64,000 bases of DNA. It comes from Mastigamoeba balamuthi. Its lineage: Eukaryota; Evosea; Mastigamoebida; Mastigamoebidae. Positions 1 through 10,556 of the stretch are shown in pieces. Each line of letters starts with the position of its first letter. The first letter of the stretch is position 1. Below the pieces are notes generated by a model. The model saw only the letters and a list, made by a program, of their open reading frames with translations. It made no database searches and was not told where the DNA came from. The position numbers and the translations under genes were made by a program. The stretch is from assembly GCA_902651635.1 (NCBI GenBank), contig CACRSC010000045.1:1-64000 (forward strand). The letters are read 5' to 3'.

Positions 1-611
1 CGGGACTGGCGACAGGGCCCGGGGCCGGCGGGACGAGGGCGGCGAGCGACGCCGCGCAGGAGCGCGCGGAAGGCGACCGCGTCTGCGCGCGGTTCTCGAG
101 CGCTGCGGACCGCACGATCGCGCGCGCGCGCCACAGGAACGACTGCGCGGGGTGGTGAGCCGTGCGGGGGCGAGTGCGCGGTGGGTACCTCGGCGGGGGA
201 GGGCGCGGAGGCGGCGCGCGCGCAGAGGGAGCTCAGAACCGACTCCATCGGAGGGCGCAGGCAAATCAATTTCGGGATTCGCGCGGGATATCGGATGCAG
301 AATCTGAGCGGAATCTGGGCGGTCAAGGGACCCACTTCGGGCTGGGGCCGCTCCCCGGACACGTGGAGGAGGTGACGGGAACGGAGGGTGCACTGTCCCG
401 CGGGTGGACCATGGCCGCATCGGGGCAGTGCGACACAATTGCGAGATATTTTTGCACTGCGAGTGTGTCCCCGCATATCTGCACGGCGGTTGCGGTTTGT
501 GAGAGCGGAGCAGCGGCCCAAAACAGCCCACGTTCGTTTTACACACAACTCTCCCCACAGGAGCAGCAGCAGACCCCACCCCAGCAGACCCAGCAGACCC
601 AGCAGAGAGGG
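1..611. other. upstream region of the helical-rod gene
   Basis: No separate gene is supported here. The reading frame of the downstream gene stays open to the left and holds an in-frame ATG at 411, so the protein could begin about 67 residues earlier. However, the stretch before 559 ends in a pyrimidine tract and CAG, as a splice acceptor would, and the encoded residues are low in complexity. I therefore treat it as 5' UTR or promoter. Confidence 0.4.
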
Positions 612-2209
612 ATGGCGACCAAGGGACGCAAGCACTCGGTGTTCCTGTCGGGCGTGAGCTCGCTCGAGGGCATCAAGGCGGCGGCGCTGGAGGCGGCGGT
701 GCGCGCGCTGGGCCTCAGCGTCGTCGAGGCGTTCGAGGCCTGCGAGGACCCCAGCGTCGCCGCAGAGAGCAAGATCAGCAGGGTCCTCGACCTCGACGCA
801 GCCACGGGCCACGTGCGCCGCATCATGGACCTCACCCGCGAGGAGGCCCTCACCTGCCTCGGTAACCGCCCTCTCTCTCTCCTCTCCCGCGCGGCCCCTT
901 CGCGAGATCGCGCGGATTCGGAGATTCCAGTTCAAATATTTGAAACTGGGGTTCCGATATCCCCAGGATTGCGGACGGTTTGAAACTGAAAGTGGGGATC
1001 TCTCCCATACCTCCCCTGCCTCGGTAACCGCCCGCGCACACACACCCTATCCCTCCCCGCCCGGCTCCTTCGCGGGATCGCGCGGATTCGGAGATTCCAG
1101 TTCGAATATTTGAAACTGGGGTTCCGATATCCCAAGTTCGACACTGAAAGTGGGGATCTCTCCCCTGGCAGGGACGCTGAGGGGGGAGGCGGACGCGGTG
1201 CACGCGAACCTGGTGCAGCACGGGCAGGCGGCGCTGGACGCGCTGGTGGCGCAGCGGCAGGTGCCCTACGACCCGCGGACGACGGTGCGTGCGGCAGAGA
1301 ACATGCTCAAGGTGCTCGAGGACACGATGCAGCTGCTGCAGGTGAGCGACCGCTACGTCATCGTCCGCCTGCACCGCATGGCCCAGGACGCCACGGCCGT
1401 CATCGGCGAGCTCAGCGCGTCGCCCTCGGCGCCCTACGCCAAGCTGGCCGACCTCGCCCAGCAGTACTCGGTCGTCGTCCCGACGCTGGTGACGTCTCTC
1501 GAGCGCCGCGCGGACGTCATGGAGGACTCGGCCGTGCGCGAGTCGATACTGCAGGCCGCGGGCGAGATCAAGCAGGGCGCGGCAGCGCTGCTCGAGGCCA
1601 TGAAGACGACGTCGTCGGCGCCCGGGGGAGTCGCAGAGGCCGCGGCGCCGCTGCTGGACGCCGTCCGCAGGGCCGACGAGCTCGTGGGCAGGATCCACAC
1701 GTTCCACGCCTCGTTCAAGACCGAGTACTACGGCACCGACCTCGACGTGGCCCTCAAGCAGATCTCCGACGCCGCCTGCCTCGGCGACCCCGCCATGCTC
1801 GCCAAGGCCGCCCACGCGGCCTACGCAGACGTCCAGAAGGCGCTCGGCGCGCAGAACGTGCCGCCGTACCTCGCCGAGCAGATCAAGTCGGCGCTGGGCG
1901 ACGTCCTGCGCGCAGCCCGCGCCTGCATCGACGCCAAGAGCGGCGCCGAGTCGCGCGCGGCCGCTGCGGAGCTGCAGAGGGCCGTCGAGGTGCTCAACGG
2001 GCTCATGGGCGCGCTGCCCGCCAAGAGCGCGGTGCACTTTGTCGAGGAGGTGAGTCGGTTCCTCTTCTCTCCGTCGTCGTTGGGACCGCTCTGTGCTTGT
2101 CTCACGCAGCTGCTGTCGCCGACAGAGGACGGACCTGCTCGATGCGGCGAGGCTGCTGATGAAGAAGGGCCTGCCCGTGCTCGTGCAGCAGCTCCAGCAG
2201 CAGCAGTGA
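612..2209 (+). CDS. alpha-helical rod protein, talin/vinculin-like in style
   Basis: The spliced exons are 612-861, 1172-2049 and 2126-2209, giving 403 residues. Both junctions keep the frame and have GT-AG ends (phase 1, then phase 0). The protein is Ala-rich and almost entirely amphipathic helix without long coiled-coil heptads, which resembles the helical bundles of talin and vinculin rods. I cannot assign it to a named family. It ends in a short run of Gln. No signal peptide or membrane segment is visible. The ATG at 612 is preceded by a purine-rich AGAGGG context and is followed by a Lys/Arg-rich start. A cytoskeletal or scaffold role is only an inference from fold style. The first intron carries an internal tandem duplication. 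The neighbouring RRM gene converges on this one with about 210 bases between stop codons. Confidence 0.75.
853..1165 (+). repeat. tandem duplication inside intron 1, including the 5' splice site
   Basis: Two copies of about 160 bases lie head to tail. Each begins with the exon-intron junction sequence CCTGCCTCGGTAACCGCCC and ends with an AGTGGGGATCTCTCCC segment. The copies are offset by 158-170 bases and differ by small indels. The second copy therefore carries a duplicate donor site inside the intron. Confidence 0.85.
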
Positions 2210-2420
2210 TGTGGGGGTGCCCGCCTCCATCTCTCGTGTATGCAAAGCCAATTGCCAATTATGATAATTTTCTTTGTTCGCCTTCCGGCCGGTCGTTGTG
2301 TTGCTCCGTGGTGCGCTCAGCGCCGTCCTCTCGCCTGACGCGACGACGGGAGGTGTGTGTGCCTCTCTGTACCATCTGGGGGCAGCAGAAATTGCACGAG
2401 TGGACCGGAGCAACGATTGT

Positions 2421-4296
2421 TTATTGGTCTTTGGGGCCCTTATCCATGCTGAGTCGGAGGTTCTTGCCCTTGAAGACCATCCCCGCCATGATTCCCAGCG
2501 CGTCCTGCATGTTCTTCTGCGAATCGAAATCGACGAACCCGCTGCCCTTTGACAGCATCGTGCACCTCTGGAGCATCACGGTGGCCTTGAGCACGCCCTT
2601 GCACCCGCTGCTGACGAACAGGTCCAGCAGTTCGCCGTTGTTGCACTGGCGCGGCAGGTTGCTCACATGCAGCGAGTGCCCCGACCCCTTCGGGCGCCTG
2701 TCCGGCACAGTGGGCACCCGGCACAGCGCCAAGGCCGCCTGGTGGTCCTCCACGAACGAGGAGAGCTCCCTCTGGTGCTCCTCTGGCGGCGCGAAGTCCA
2801 GCTCGTCGTCGAAGACGATCTGCTCGGCGGCCCCTCGTTCTGCACCCTGGGCGTCCGGCGTCTCTGTCTGCCCTGCCTCTGCCTGGCCGTCCAGCGCTGC
2901 CGTCTTCCCTGCTTCTGCTTCAGCGGCTGCTCCCGGGAAGTCTGGAGTTGCCGTGTGGCCTGCCTCGGCCTCGACCTCGCCCGCCTCTCCTTCGGATGAT
3001 TCCTGGTCGTCCGCAGCCGTAGGATCCGCTTGGGGATGTCTCTGTGCAGTTGTGAGTGTCGGACCACGTTGAGTGCGAGGTTCTGGGTACCTTGGGAAGC
3101 TGGGGCTTGACTATGAGCTCTGTGTCGTCAAGCTGGGCCCCGTTCATGCGCTTGGCGGCGAAGACGGCCTCGTCCTGCGTGGCAAAGTCGACGTAGGCCT
3201 TGCAGAACGACAGCCTGTTGTAGCGCCGCAGAACGAAGCCGGACACGATGCCCGTGCAGCCGTAGTGCTCGAACGCGTCGAGCAGCTCCTCGTCCGACGC
3301 CTTGCGGGGCATGCGGCTCACGTAGAGCGACCAGACCGACGTCCGCACCGCGCTGGGGTCCCTGCACAGCTCGGCCACGGCCCTGTAGGGGGCCTTGAGG
3401 ACGACGCCGTCCATGATCTCTGCGGCCTTCCGCGCGCACTCGAGGGTCAGGAAGAACACGTAGGCGCACATTGCGCTCGTGTTCGCGAACATGTTGGTCA
3501 CGACCTTGGCGCCCAGGACGCCCTCGCACCCCTTGCGCCTGGCCAGGGCGAGCAGGCGGGCCTCGCCCCACATGGAGGGCACCGCCATAATCTTCACAGC
3601 GGCCACGGTGCCATCGGGGAAGCCCGCGGCGTCCCATACGGGCGTCTCGGCCTCGTCGCTGCCCACGTGCTCCGGGGGCCCGCCACGAGCGGGTTGCTGC
3701 TGCTGTTGCTTCTTTGTGTGCTGCTGCTGCCGCTCTGCCTGCCCCTTCTTGCTGGGCTGCTGCTGTTGCTGCTGCTTGGTCTCCTGCTGCTCGCTGGGCT
3801 GCTGCTTTGCCTCCTGCTGCTGCTTCTTTGCCTGCTGCTTGGGCTGCTGCTTTTTCTGCTGCTGCTTGGACTGCTGCTGCTTCTGCTGCTGCTGCTGCTG
3901 CTTCTGCTGTTGCTGTTGCTTGGGCTGCTGCTGCTGCTGCTGCTGCTTTTGCTTCTGCTGCCTCTGGCCGGGTTGCTGCTTCTTTGACTGCTGCTTCTGC
4001 TGCTGTGGTTTCTGTTGCGTCTGCTGCTGCTGCGACACTGGCCCCTTCCGCTTCTTGGCGGGCGGCTCGGGACCGCTCTTGCCGGCGATCTCGCTTGCGG
4101 GGCGCTTCCCGGTGGTGGCTGCCGGGGCTGCAGCGTCGCCGTGCTGCTTGCGCCAGCGCACCACCACCGCCAGCGTCTCTCGCGCAGACGCGCCCATCTC
4201 CTGCATCACGCCACGCACGTCGCCCTCGGATGCGTCGGCGGGCGTGCACCCCAGCGCCTTGAGCTCCTTGACAAACGCGGGCCAGAGGTCCGGCAT
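2421..4296 (-). CDS. Q/K-rich RNA-binding protein with RRM domains
   Basis: Exons 3091-4296 and 2421-3041 flank a 49-base GT-AG intron (3042-3090, phase 0) and give 608 residues. The N-terminal 50 residues form a small helical region, followed by a basic nuclear-localisation-like patch and then about 120 residues that are mostly Gln and Lys. A first RRM-like fold follows at roughly residues 215-300. A clear RRM comes next at about 310-395, with an RNP2-like SLYVSRMP and an RNP1-like CKAYVDF. A Glu/Ala-rich acidic linker then leads to a C-terminal RRM with LHVSNLP and GSGFVDF. Such proteins bind RNA in splicing, granules or mRNA transport; which of these applies here is not shown. The long CAG/CAA tract (plus strand 3700-4030 CTG) is a potential length polymorphism. 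Confidence 0.85.
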
Positions 4297-4878
4297 CTCA
4301 GCGGCTATCTCGGAATATCCCGTCAGTGCGGAATCTCCGCAGATTCGCGCCTGACGTAAATCAATCGGGCAACCCCGATATCTTCCCGGCCGATCTGTTT
4401 GATTCCAGGAAGGAGGACGCAGGAGGCGCTACACACCAGGGATGCCTCTCTCTCGAAGAGAAGCGGGTATTGTGCGGCACAGTGTGCACGCGGCGATTCC
4501 GGAACCAATTGAATTGCCCCGATAACCGGCGGGGCCCACAAGCGGTGCTGTAACGGACCCGGAACTTGGCAAGTGCCGGCAGTTTTTGGCCCCCGGAGCC
4601 GTACCGCTCCCGCCTCCTGCGGTCCGCGTCCCCGGCGGAGAGCGACGCTGCGGGCGATCCCGAACGATCCCGGGAAACCCGCCAGAAAGCAGACCCGGGT
4701 GTGCCCCGAGAGCCGTTGATTTCTTATCCGCACCCCGTGCATCATCGCCAGTAGCCACGCACCCCACACGGCACAAAAATAACGCAGCGGACCACCCGCG
4801 CACAATAGACCCCACCGCAGACCACAGACGCGATCTCCGGCCGAGGAGCGCACAGAGGGAGAGAGAGCGAGAGCGACG
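4297..4878. promoter_or_regulatory. divergent promoter region between the RRM and START genes
   Basis: These 582 bases separate two divergently transcribed genes. No conserved reading frame or RNA gene is visible. A shared bidirectional promoter is likely from position alone; I see no TATA-like box that stands out. Confidence 0.4.
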
Positions 4879-5903
4879 ATGAGCACGGCAGGCGCGAGCA
4901 GGGTGCAGCCCGCGGGGGCGGAGGAGTGGGAGGGCTTCGTGGGGCTGTGCGCGGCGGAGGAGGGGTGGGAGGTGGTCGCCCAGCGGGCCGACTGCACCGT
5001 CGGCGCGGGCAGGACGTCGGGCACGGACGTCTGCCGCATCCGCGTGCGCACGGCGTTCGCGGACGTGCCCGCGGCGACGCTGTACGACGTGCTGCACGAC
5101 CCCGAGTACCGCTCGCTGTGGGACAAGAACGCCCTCAGGTGCGAGGTCATCGAGAAGGTCGACGCCCGCAACGCCGTCTACTACTACTCGGCTAAGGTGC
5201 CTTCCCACCCCCCCCCCCCCTTGCCCCTCCTCCCTCTCCCCTCCGTCCGTCCTCCCCCCGTCCCCACACCTCGCGGAGGAGCAGGAGCTCGGACGAGGTT
5301 GTTATTGCCCGATCGCAGGGAAAGCGCCCCCCGATTTCAAATTGCCGCCTGATTTTTATTCTCTTAACGCCATGTAATGACGTGGAGGCCGTTGGATTTC
5401 CGATTCCCGATATTCACGCGCGTGAATCTTGTGACCCCGCAGCTGCCGACGCCGCTGTCCAAGAGGGACTGGGTGCTGCTGTGCTCGTGGAGGGCCAACG
5501 AAGAGGGAACCGAGTTCATGATCATGAACAAGAGCATCCCCTACGCCAACATGCCGCCCCAGAACGGCTACGTGCGCGCCAACTCGATCCGCACGGGCTA
5601 CCGCGTCACCGTGGGCCCCGAGGGCAAGGGCAGCATCTTCACCTACGTCACGCACACCGAGTGGAACGGTACGTGTCGCACAGATTCCTCCTCCCGTGTG
5701 GCCCAAATTCCGAGAATCTCTCGAGAGAGAGAGAGTATCTGATTATCGTTGAACATCAATCAGGGTGGATTCCGACCATGGTCGTCAACTACGCCACCAA
5801 GACGTACGCGCCCTCGGTCGTCGACACTCTGCACAAGGCCTGCGTGGAGTACCCCGCGTGGAAGGCGCAGCACAACCCCGGGAGCAAGCCCTGGCTCGAC
5901 TAG
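4879..5903 (+). CDS. START-domain lipid-transfer protein (PC-TP/STARD10-like)
   Basis: Exons 4879-5196, 5443-5668 and 5764-5903 join in frame with GT-AG introns (phases 0 and 1) and give 227 residues, close to the size of a lone START domain. Recognisable START features are the helix and strand LYDVLHDPEYRSLWD, the central DWVLLCSW and the C-terminal segment GGWIPTMVVNYATK leading into the closing amphipathic helix. The family binds a single phospholipid or sterol in a hydrophobic cavity and carries it between membranes. There is no signal peptide and no extra domain, so a soluble cytosolic carrier like PC-TP is expected. The ligand cannot be read from the sequence. Intron 1 contains a pure C run. 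Confidence 0.88.
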
Positions 5904-5979
5904 CCAGCGGGCCAGCGGGCCAGCGGGGGGATGGAGAGACCACTTGGGGAGCGCTCCCACTCTGGGGGGTATTGGGGGG

Positions 5980-6245
5980 CCCACGGCAGAGCCACACTTG
6001 CACGTACACATCAGAGAACTCACACTGTTGTTCGATTCTTGGCAGCAGCCACGTGTCCCTTGCTGTATGCGGCAGCCCAGCCCCTCCCTCCCTCCTCCCT
6101 TCCACCTTCCCTGCCCGGGAGACACCACGGCAGAGCCACACTTGCACGTACACATCAGAGAACTCGCGCTGTTGCTCGATTCTTGACAGCAGCCACGTGT
6201 CACTTGCTGTATACGGCAGCCTCCTACCCCCCCGCGCCTTCCCTG
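5980..6245. repeat. tandem direct repeat in the 3' region
   Basis: A unit of about 144 bases occurs twice. It starts with CCACGGCAGAGCCACACTTG at 5981 and again at 6125, and both copies end at a GGGAGACACC-like block. The copies differ by scattered substitutions. They lie between the stop codons of two convergent genes, so they would be in 3' UTRs. Confidence 0.85.
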
Positions 6246-6698
6246 CTAGGGAGACACCGCGAGCGGGTGCGCCTGTGCCTGTGCCTGTGCCGTGCGCGGC
6301 GTTCTGGGCGTCGTGGGCTTGGAGCGCTCGGCGTCGGCCGGGATCTCTGGCAGCGGCGGCAGCGCGCAGCCGCAGGCAGCAGCCGCCTCCTGGACGAGCG
6401 CCGGCGACGACACGGACCGCCGCTGCCGAGACCTCCTCGCTCGCGGGCTCCTGAGGGGCTCGGGCGCCTCTGGGTCGGCGCTGCACTGGGCCGTCTGGGC
6501 GGCACGCTGCGAGAGCAGGGCGCGCAGCTCGGCGATGCGCCGCTCGGCCGACTCGAAGCGGGCGGCCAGGGCGCGGCGGTCACGCTCGATGGCCCGCTGC
6601 GCGTCGGCCATGCGGGACTCGAGGCCCGCTGCGCGGCCCGAGAGCTCCTCGAGGCGCCTGCGCTCGTCGTCTGCCGGTGCGGCGCTTGCGCAGAGCAT
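6246..6698 (-). CDS. small coiled-coil protein, unknown function
   Basis: A single-exon frame of 150 codons starts at the ATG at 6698. Residues about 10-70 form a strong coiled coil rich in Arg, Glu, Leu and Ala. A basic Ser/Arg-rich segment and a Pro/Thr-rich tail follow. The same frame is open further upstream to 6962 and includes a hydrophobic LVLVLALSLG stretch, so a longer protein, or an upstream exon with a signal-like segment, cannot be excluded. No family is recognised. The gene converges on the START gene. Confidence 0.5.
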   Translation of the reverse strand: MLCASAAPADDERRRLEELSGRAAGLESRMADAQRAIERDRRALAARFESAERRIAELRALLSQRAAQTAQCSADPEAPEPLRSPRARRSRQRRSVSSPALVQEAAAACGCALPPLPEIPADAERSKPTTPRTPRTAQAQAQAHPLAVSP

Positions 6699-6962
6699 GG
6701 CTGGCGTCGTGGCGAGCGGTCGCGTGCTGTCCGTGCCGAGGGAGAGCGCGAGGACGAGGACGAGGAAGTGAAAGGGGGCGGGGGGACGGGGCTCTTCTCT
6801 GTGCGGTCTGTCCGCGTGTGCGTTTGGAATACCGGGAAATGTCCGTCTTGCCACGAATTCGGGAAGTGCGGAGCAGCCGCCCTCGGTGCTCTCCGGGCGG
6901 AGAAACCGAAATGCAGCCTTTTTCGAGTCCCTTGGGCTCCCTGGGGGACTGCGACGAGGCAA

Positions 6963-7964
6963 AAATAGGGTTTTTTCGCGTATGGAAGGGTTTCTCTGTA
7001 TGGCGCGGACCGGTCCGCGTATCTCGGCAGGTGTCCCAGAGCATTCCCGTCGGGTGTTCTATTGCTGGCAGCTGGGGTTGCAACAGCCCTCGGACCGGCG
7101 GCAGAAGGTCCACAGGGGCGCAGAACGCCGGCCGATGCCCCCCCCAGACACCCGGGCGGTTGGTTCTGCTTATGTTGGCGGCCAAACAGAACAGGGGGAT
7201 AGAAAAGAGGACCCCTGGGATAGCGCGTTGTATTGCAGGGATCGCGGTCACGGCAGGTGCCAGAGGTGGGGCCGCGGCGGGTACTCTGTTTTTCTCCTTT
7301 CATCAATGGAAAACAGAGTCTGACGCGCCTGCGAGGAGGGCCTCACCGTTCACACACGAAGAGGGAGTCCCCGAATTTGCGTGGCAAGCACTTGTTCATA
7401 GTGCGAGTTTAACGATGGTACACCATGAGTCCTGCCCGATGAGATCCGAACTCAAGAATGGCGTGGCCTCGCCGGAGTGACTTGCTCGTCGTCGAGTGGG
7501 GTGGGGGAGAGGGGACCTGGCGGATCATACCAAGTGTGGGCATGCGCGTGGCGTTGCACCGATGCCCAGCCGAGACTGCACAACGGACATTTGTCTAGGC
7601 GAATTGTGTCACGGATCGCCCATTTGTGGACTCTGGGAGAACGCCAGTGATCACGGGGGCGCTGCCCGCTGGCCAAGTCTGCACAGGGGGCAGGGGGCAG
7701 CTCTCCTTCTGCTCCTCGTCGCTCGCGGCCTCGGACGTACGGAGAAAATGAGGCTTCATCTTACGGTTTTCCCCGCAGCTGGAACTTGAAAATGACGCTT
7801 CAGCGCATCCCATGCGTGCTGGCTCTCACGTATGTCGCTGTCTGGTCTGAGTTCCGGAGAAGAAACTCCGGCGGAAGGGCGGGGGTCAGAGTCGACGTCA
7901 CTTTTCGATATCTCACAGCATTAACACGCTAACCCAAAAGGGTTGTCTTCTTCTTAGCATCACA
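6963..7964. other. intergenic, no gene seen
   Basis: About one kilobase in which reading frames on both strands are short and lack conserved motifs. Composition is closer to intergenic DNA than to the GC-rich codon-biased genes around it. No tRNA, snRNA or repeat was recognised. Confidence 0.5.
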
Positions 7965-8450
7965 ATGCCAATGGGAACCCCTCCGAGACCCCGCCGCTGC
8001 GAGACTGCGCGCTCGAGGGCGTCGAACACGCCCACCCTTCGCGGGCACTCGCGGGCGGTGGCAGACGTCGAGCTGCCGCGCGTGAGCACGTGCCACGACG
8101 AGGACGGCAGAGTCTGCACGGAAACCACCCTGACCGTCGCCTGGTCCGTCTGCGACGACCTGCCCGAGTGCACAGCGGCGCTGTCGGCGGCTTCGATAGT
8201 GGCCAGGGGCCCCAGGCAGACGACGTACTCGCAGGCGGCCGAGGCCGTGCACCGCCTGATGTTCAGCGAGTCCAAGATGGCTGCGGACAAGGCGCACAAG
8301 TACATTCACTGCTCGGCGGCAGACGGCACGCGCATGCGCGGCGAGCAGTGCCTGGGCGAGGTCGACAGGTTCCGCGTGGCGTACATAACGCGCGATGGCA
8401 CGGTCCGTCGCAGGCACGGGTCGTCGAGCTCTTCGTGCTCGATTCTGTAA
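7965..8450 (+). CDS. small protein with a C-terminal CaaX box
   Basis: A single exon of 161 codons starts at the first of two closely spaced ATGs. The middle part (about residues 35-140) looks like a compact folded domain with several Cys and His residues, but I do not recognise it. The last residues are Ser-rich and end in CSIL, a CaaX-type prenylation signal. The C-terminal Leu favours geranylgeranylation by GGTase I in known systems. A membrane-attached cytosolic protein is inferred. Confidence 0.6.
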   Translation: MPMGTPPRPRRCETARSRASNTPTLRGHSRAVADVELPRVSTCHDEDGRVCTETTLTVAWSVCDDLPECTAALSAASIVARGPRQTTYSQAAEAVHRLMFSESKMAADKAHKYIHCSAADGTRMRGEQCLGEVDRFRVAYITRDGTVRRRHGSSSSSCSIL

Positions 8451-8763
8451 GGGGACGACTAGTTAGAGGGCCGCTTAGCTTCGGCCCCGTTTCACAATCG
8501 TCTGTGTTGTACACTACTACTCAGCACACACAAACGAGGGCTGCCCCCGTGAATTCAAAATGAAATGGTGTAGTTTTGGACCCTGTCTGAGGGCGCGGTG
8601 TCGCTGGAACAGCCGGGGGTCAGTGCAGTAGTGGAACATCAGAGAGCAGTCGCCAGATTGGGCGATACCAAAATATCTTGCGGCTTCACTAAATCCTCGA
8701 TCCGCGCGGTCGCACCACCCGCAGTAACACCCGTCCACCCGACTACCCGCCACTCTCGCGCAA

Positions 8764-10041
8764 ATGGCCGCCGGCTCCGAGCAGTGCGCAGCCCCCACGA
8801 TTCCCACCGCTCCCCACGGGCCACCGCTGTTTCTCGAGCGCGATTATTTCTCTTTCTCTGCCCCTGGCCCCCCAAATTCAATTCAATTCCGTTCAAATTT
8901 GGCCTGTCTGTTTTATTCCCCCCTTTTCGCCCCCCGCTCGCACGCCCGGCGCCGCGCTAACACCGCCGCGCGCAGCGACTACTTCTTCAAGATCCTGCTG
9001 ATAGGCGACTCTGGCGTCGGCAAGAGCTGCCTCCTCATCCGTTTCGCGGTGCGCCGCCAAAATATCCTCCAGATTCTCTCTCTCTCTGCCCCCCTCCGCA
9101 CGGGGCCCCCCATCCCCTCATGCTCACCCGCTCGCCCTCCCCTGCCCGCGCCGCCCGCTCCTCCAGGACGACTCGTGGACCGACACGCACATCAGCACCA
9201 TCGGAGTCGACTTTGTCCGCGCCCCCTGCGCCGTCCCCGCACCCCCTCGGGGCGATTCCATTCGCGTAACTGACACCCGCACGCCCCCCCCTTCCCTGCC
9301 CTTGGCCCACCCCGAGCAGAAGATCAAGACGCTCAACTGCGACAACAAGGTCATCAAGCTCCAGATCGTGCGTCCCGGGAGCGGGGGGGAGGAGCCCTTG
9401 CAGCTCTTGCGCTGACTGACTGGGCCAACCTCCGCCAGTGGGACACGGCGGGGCAGGAGCGCTTCAGGACAATCACGTCGTCGTACTACCGCGGGGCCCA
9501 GGGCATCATCCTCGTCTTCGTACGCCAGCACACAGCCCCCCCGGCTACCACTCACGGCCGCACGCAGGACTGCACGGACATGGAGTCGTTCAACAACGTG
9601 AAGCAGTGGCTGGGCGAGATCGACCGGTACGCGTGCGAGAACGTGAACAAGCTGCTCGTGGGCAACAAGACGGACCTGACGACCGAGCGCGTCGTCGAGG
9701 CCTCTGTCGCCAAGGAGTTTGCCGAGAGCATGGACATCCCCTACATCGAGACCTCGGCCAAGTCGGCCTACAACGTCGAGGAGGCCTTCATGATGATGGC
9801 CCGCAACATCAAGCAGCGGTCGGTTCCCCATTCCCCCCCTTTTCCCCCCTCCCTGATTGGGAGATTCGAAAATTTGCCTGCGGTCCTAATTCTCGAAATG
9901 CATCGCCGCCGCTGCTGCAGACTGTCGGCGCCGGGGACGGGGCAGGCGAGCAGTGGGGCGCAGACGGTCAGTGTCAAGAAAGCGCCAGGGGCCAAGGCGA
10001 GCTCGAAGCCCGCGAAGAAGGGACTGTGCGCGCTGCTCTGA
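8764..10041 (+). CDS. Rab family small GTPase (Rab1/Rab8-like) ending in a CaaX box
   Basis: Seven exons (8764-8783, 8976-9048, 9167-9214, 9320-9367, 9439-9519, 9568-9818, 9921-10041) splice in frame with GT-AG introns to 213 residues. All nucleotide-binding motifs are present: P-loop GDSGVGKS, switch I with [22 protein letters not shown] and ETSAK. The Rab-typical [12 protein letters not shown] is also present. The family switches between GDP and GTP to direct vesicle traffic; sequence style is nearest Rab1 and Rab8 of the secretory route. The first exon is only 20 bases long and ends in phase 2. The C-terminus is CALL, a CaaX box, rather than the double-Cys end of most Rabs. Confidence 0.93.
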
Positions 10042-10556
10042 GGCCGGGCGGAGCCGACGGGGCCGGACGCGGGGGGGCGCGCACTTGGCGGAGCGAACGG
10101 GGCCCTCCCCCCTCTTGCCGAAGCGAGGGGGGACGACCGCGGGCACACCCCAGTCGGCCCGCCCTCCCCGTAACGATAAATGGACGGCGGTAGCCTTGCT
10201 GTCGTGCGCAGTGTATGCTGTTTGCCGTGCCAGGGTCTAGCTTCCACACCACCTCCCCTTCCACGCCCCCTCTCTCACATCTCTTCCTCTCTCTTCCTCT
10301 CCCTCTCCGTAGCACAACCCAAACCCAACTCCCTCCCCCTCCCCAACACACGCACCCCCTAACAATGAAAGCACAAGAAAGAACACTCCTGTTCTAGAGC
10401 TTAGCTCGCTGGCGCCGTAACCAGAAGAGAACCGGCACGGGACCAACTGAATTGCGCGGCGCGTTGAACGGGTGGGGTCAGAGCCGTGACGTCAACAGCA
10501 GGGACTCTTTTTAGTCTATCTTTTTTTCTGCTCGTCTGTGTTGCACAATCGCATCG
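10042..10556. other. intergenic region between Rab and AsnRS genes
   Basis: No gene is seen. The stretch holds pyrimidine-rich DNA (10240-10330) and, at its right end, a TGACGTCAACAGCA box described separately. It probably combines the 3' end of the Rab transcript with the AsnRS promoter. Confidence 0.5.
10487..10500 (+). promoter_or_regulatory. TGACGTCAACAGCA promoter box
   Basis: This 14-base box begins 70 bases before the AsnRS start codon and includes a perfect CRE-like TGACGTCA core. The same 14 bases recur at 16353-16366, about 95 bases upstream of the U2 snRNA start. Binding by a bZIP factor is inferred from the core only. Confidence 0.45.

Noticed and set aside
1821-2258. Minus-strand frame of 145 codons at the end of the helical-rod gene
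   Set aside because: It lies opposite well-supported coding exons and has no recognisable domain.
3073-3987. Plus-strand frame of 304 codons with a long Leu run
   Set aside because: It is the antisense of the poly-Gln tract of the RRM gene (CTG read as Leu) and has no other support.
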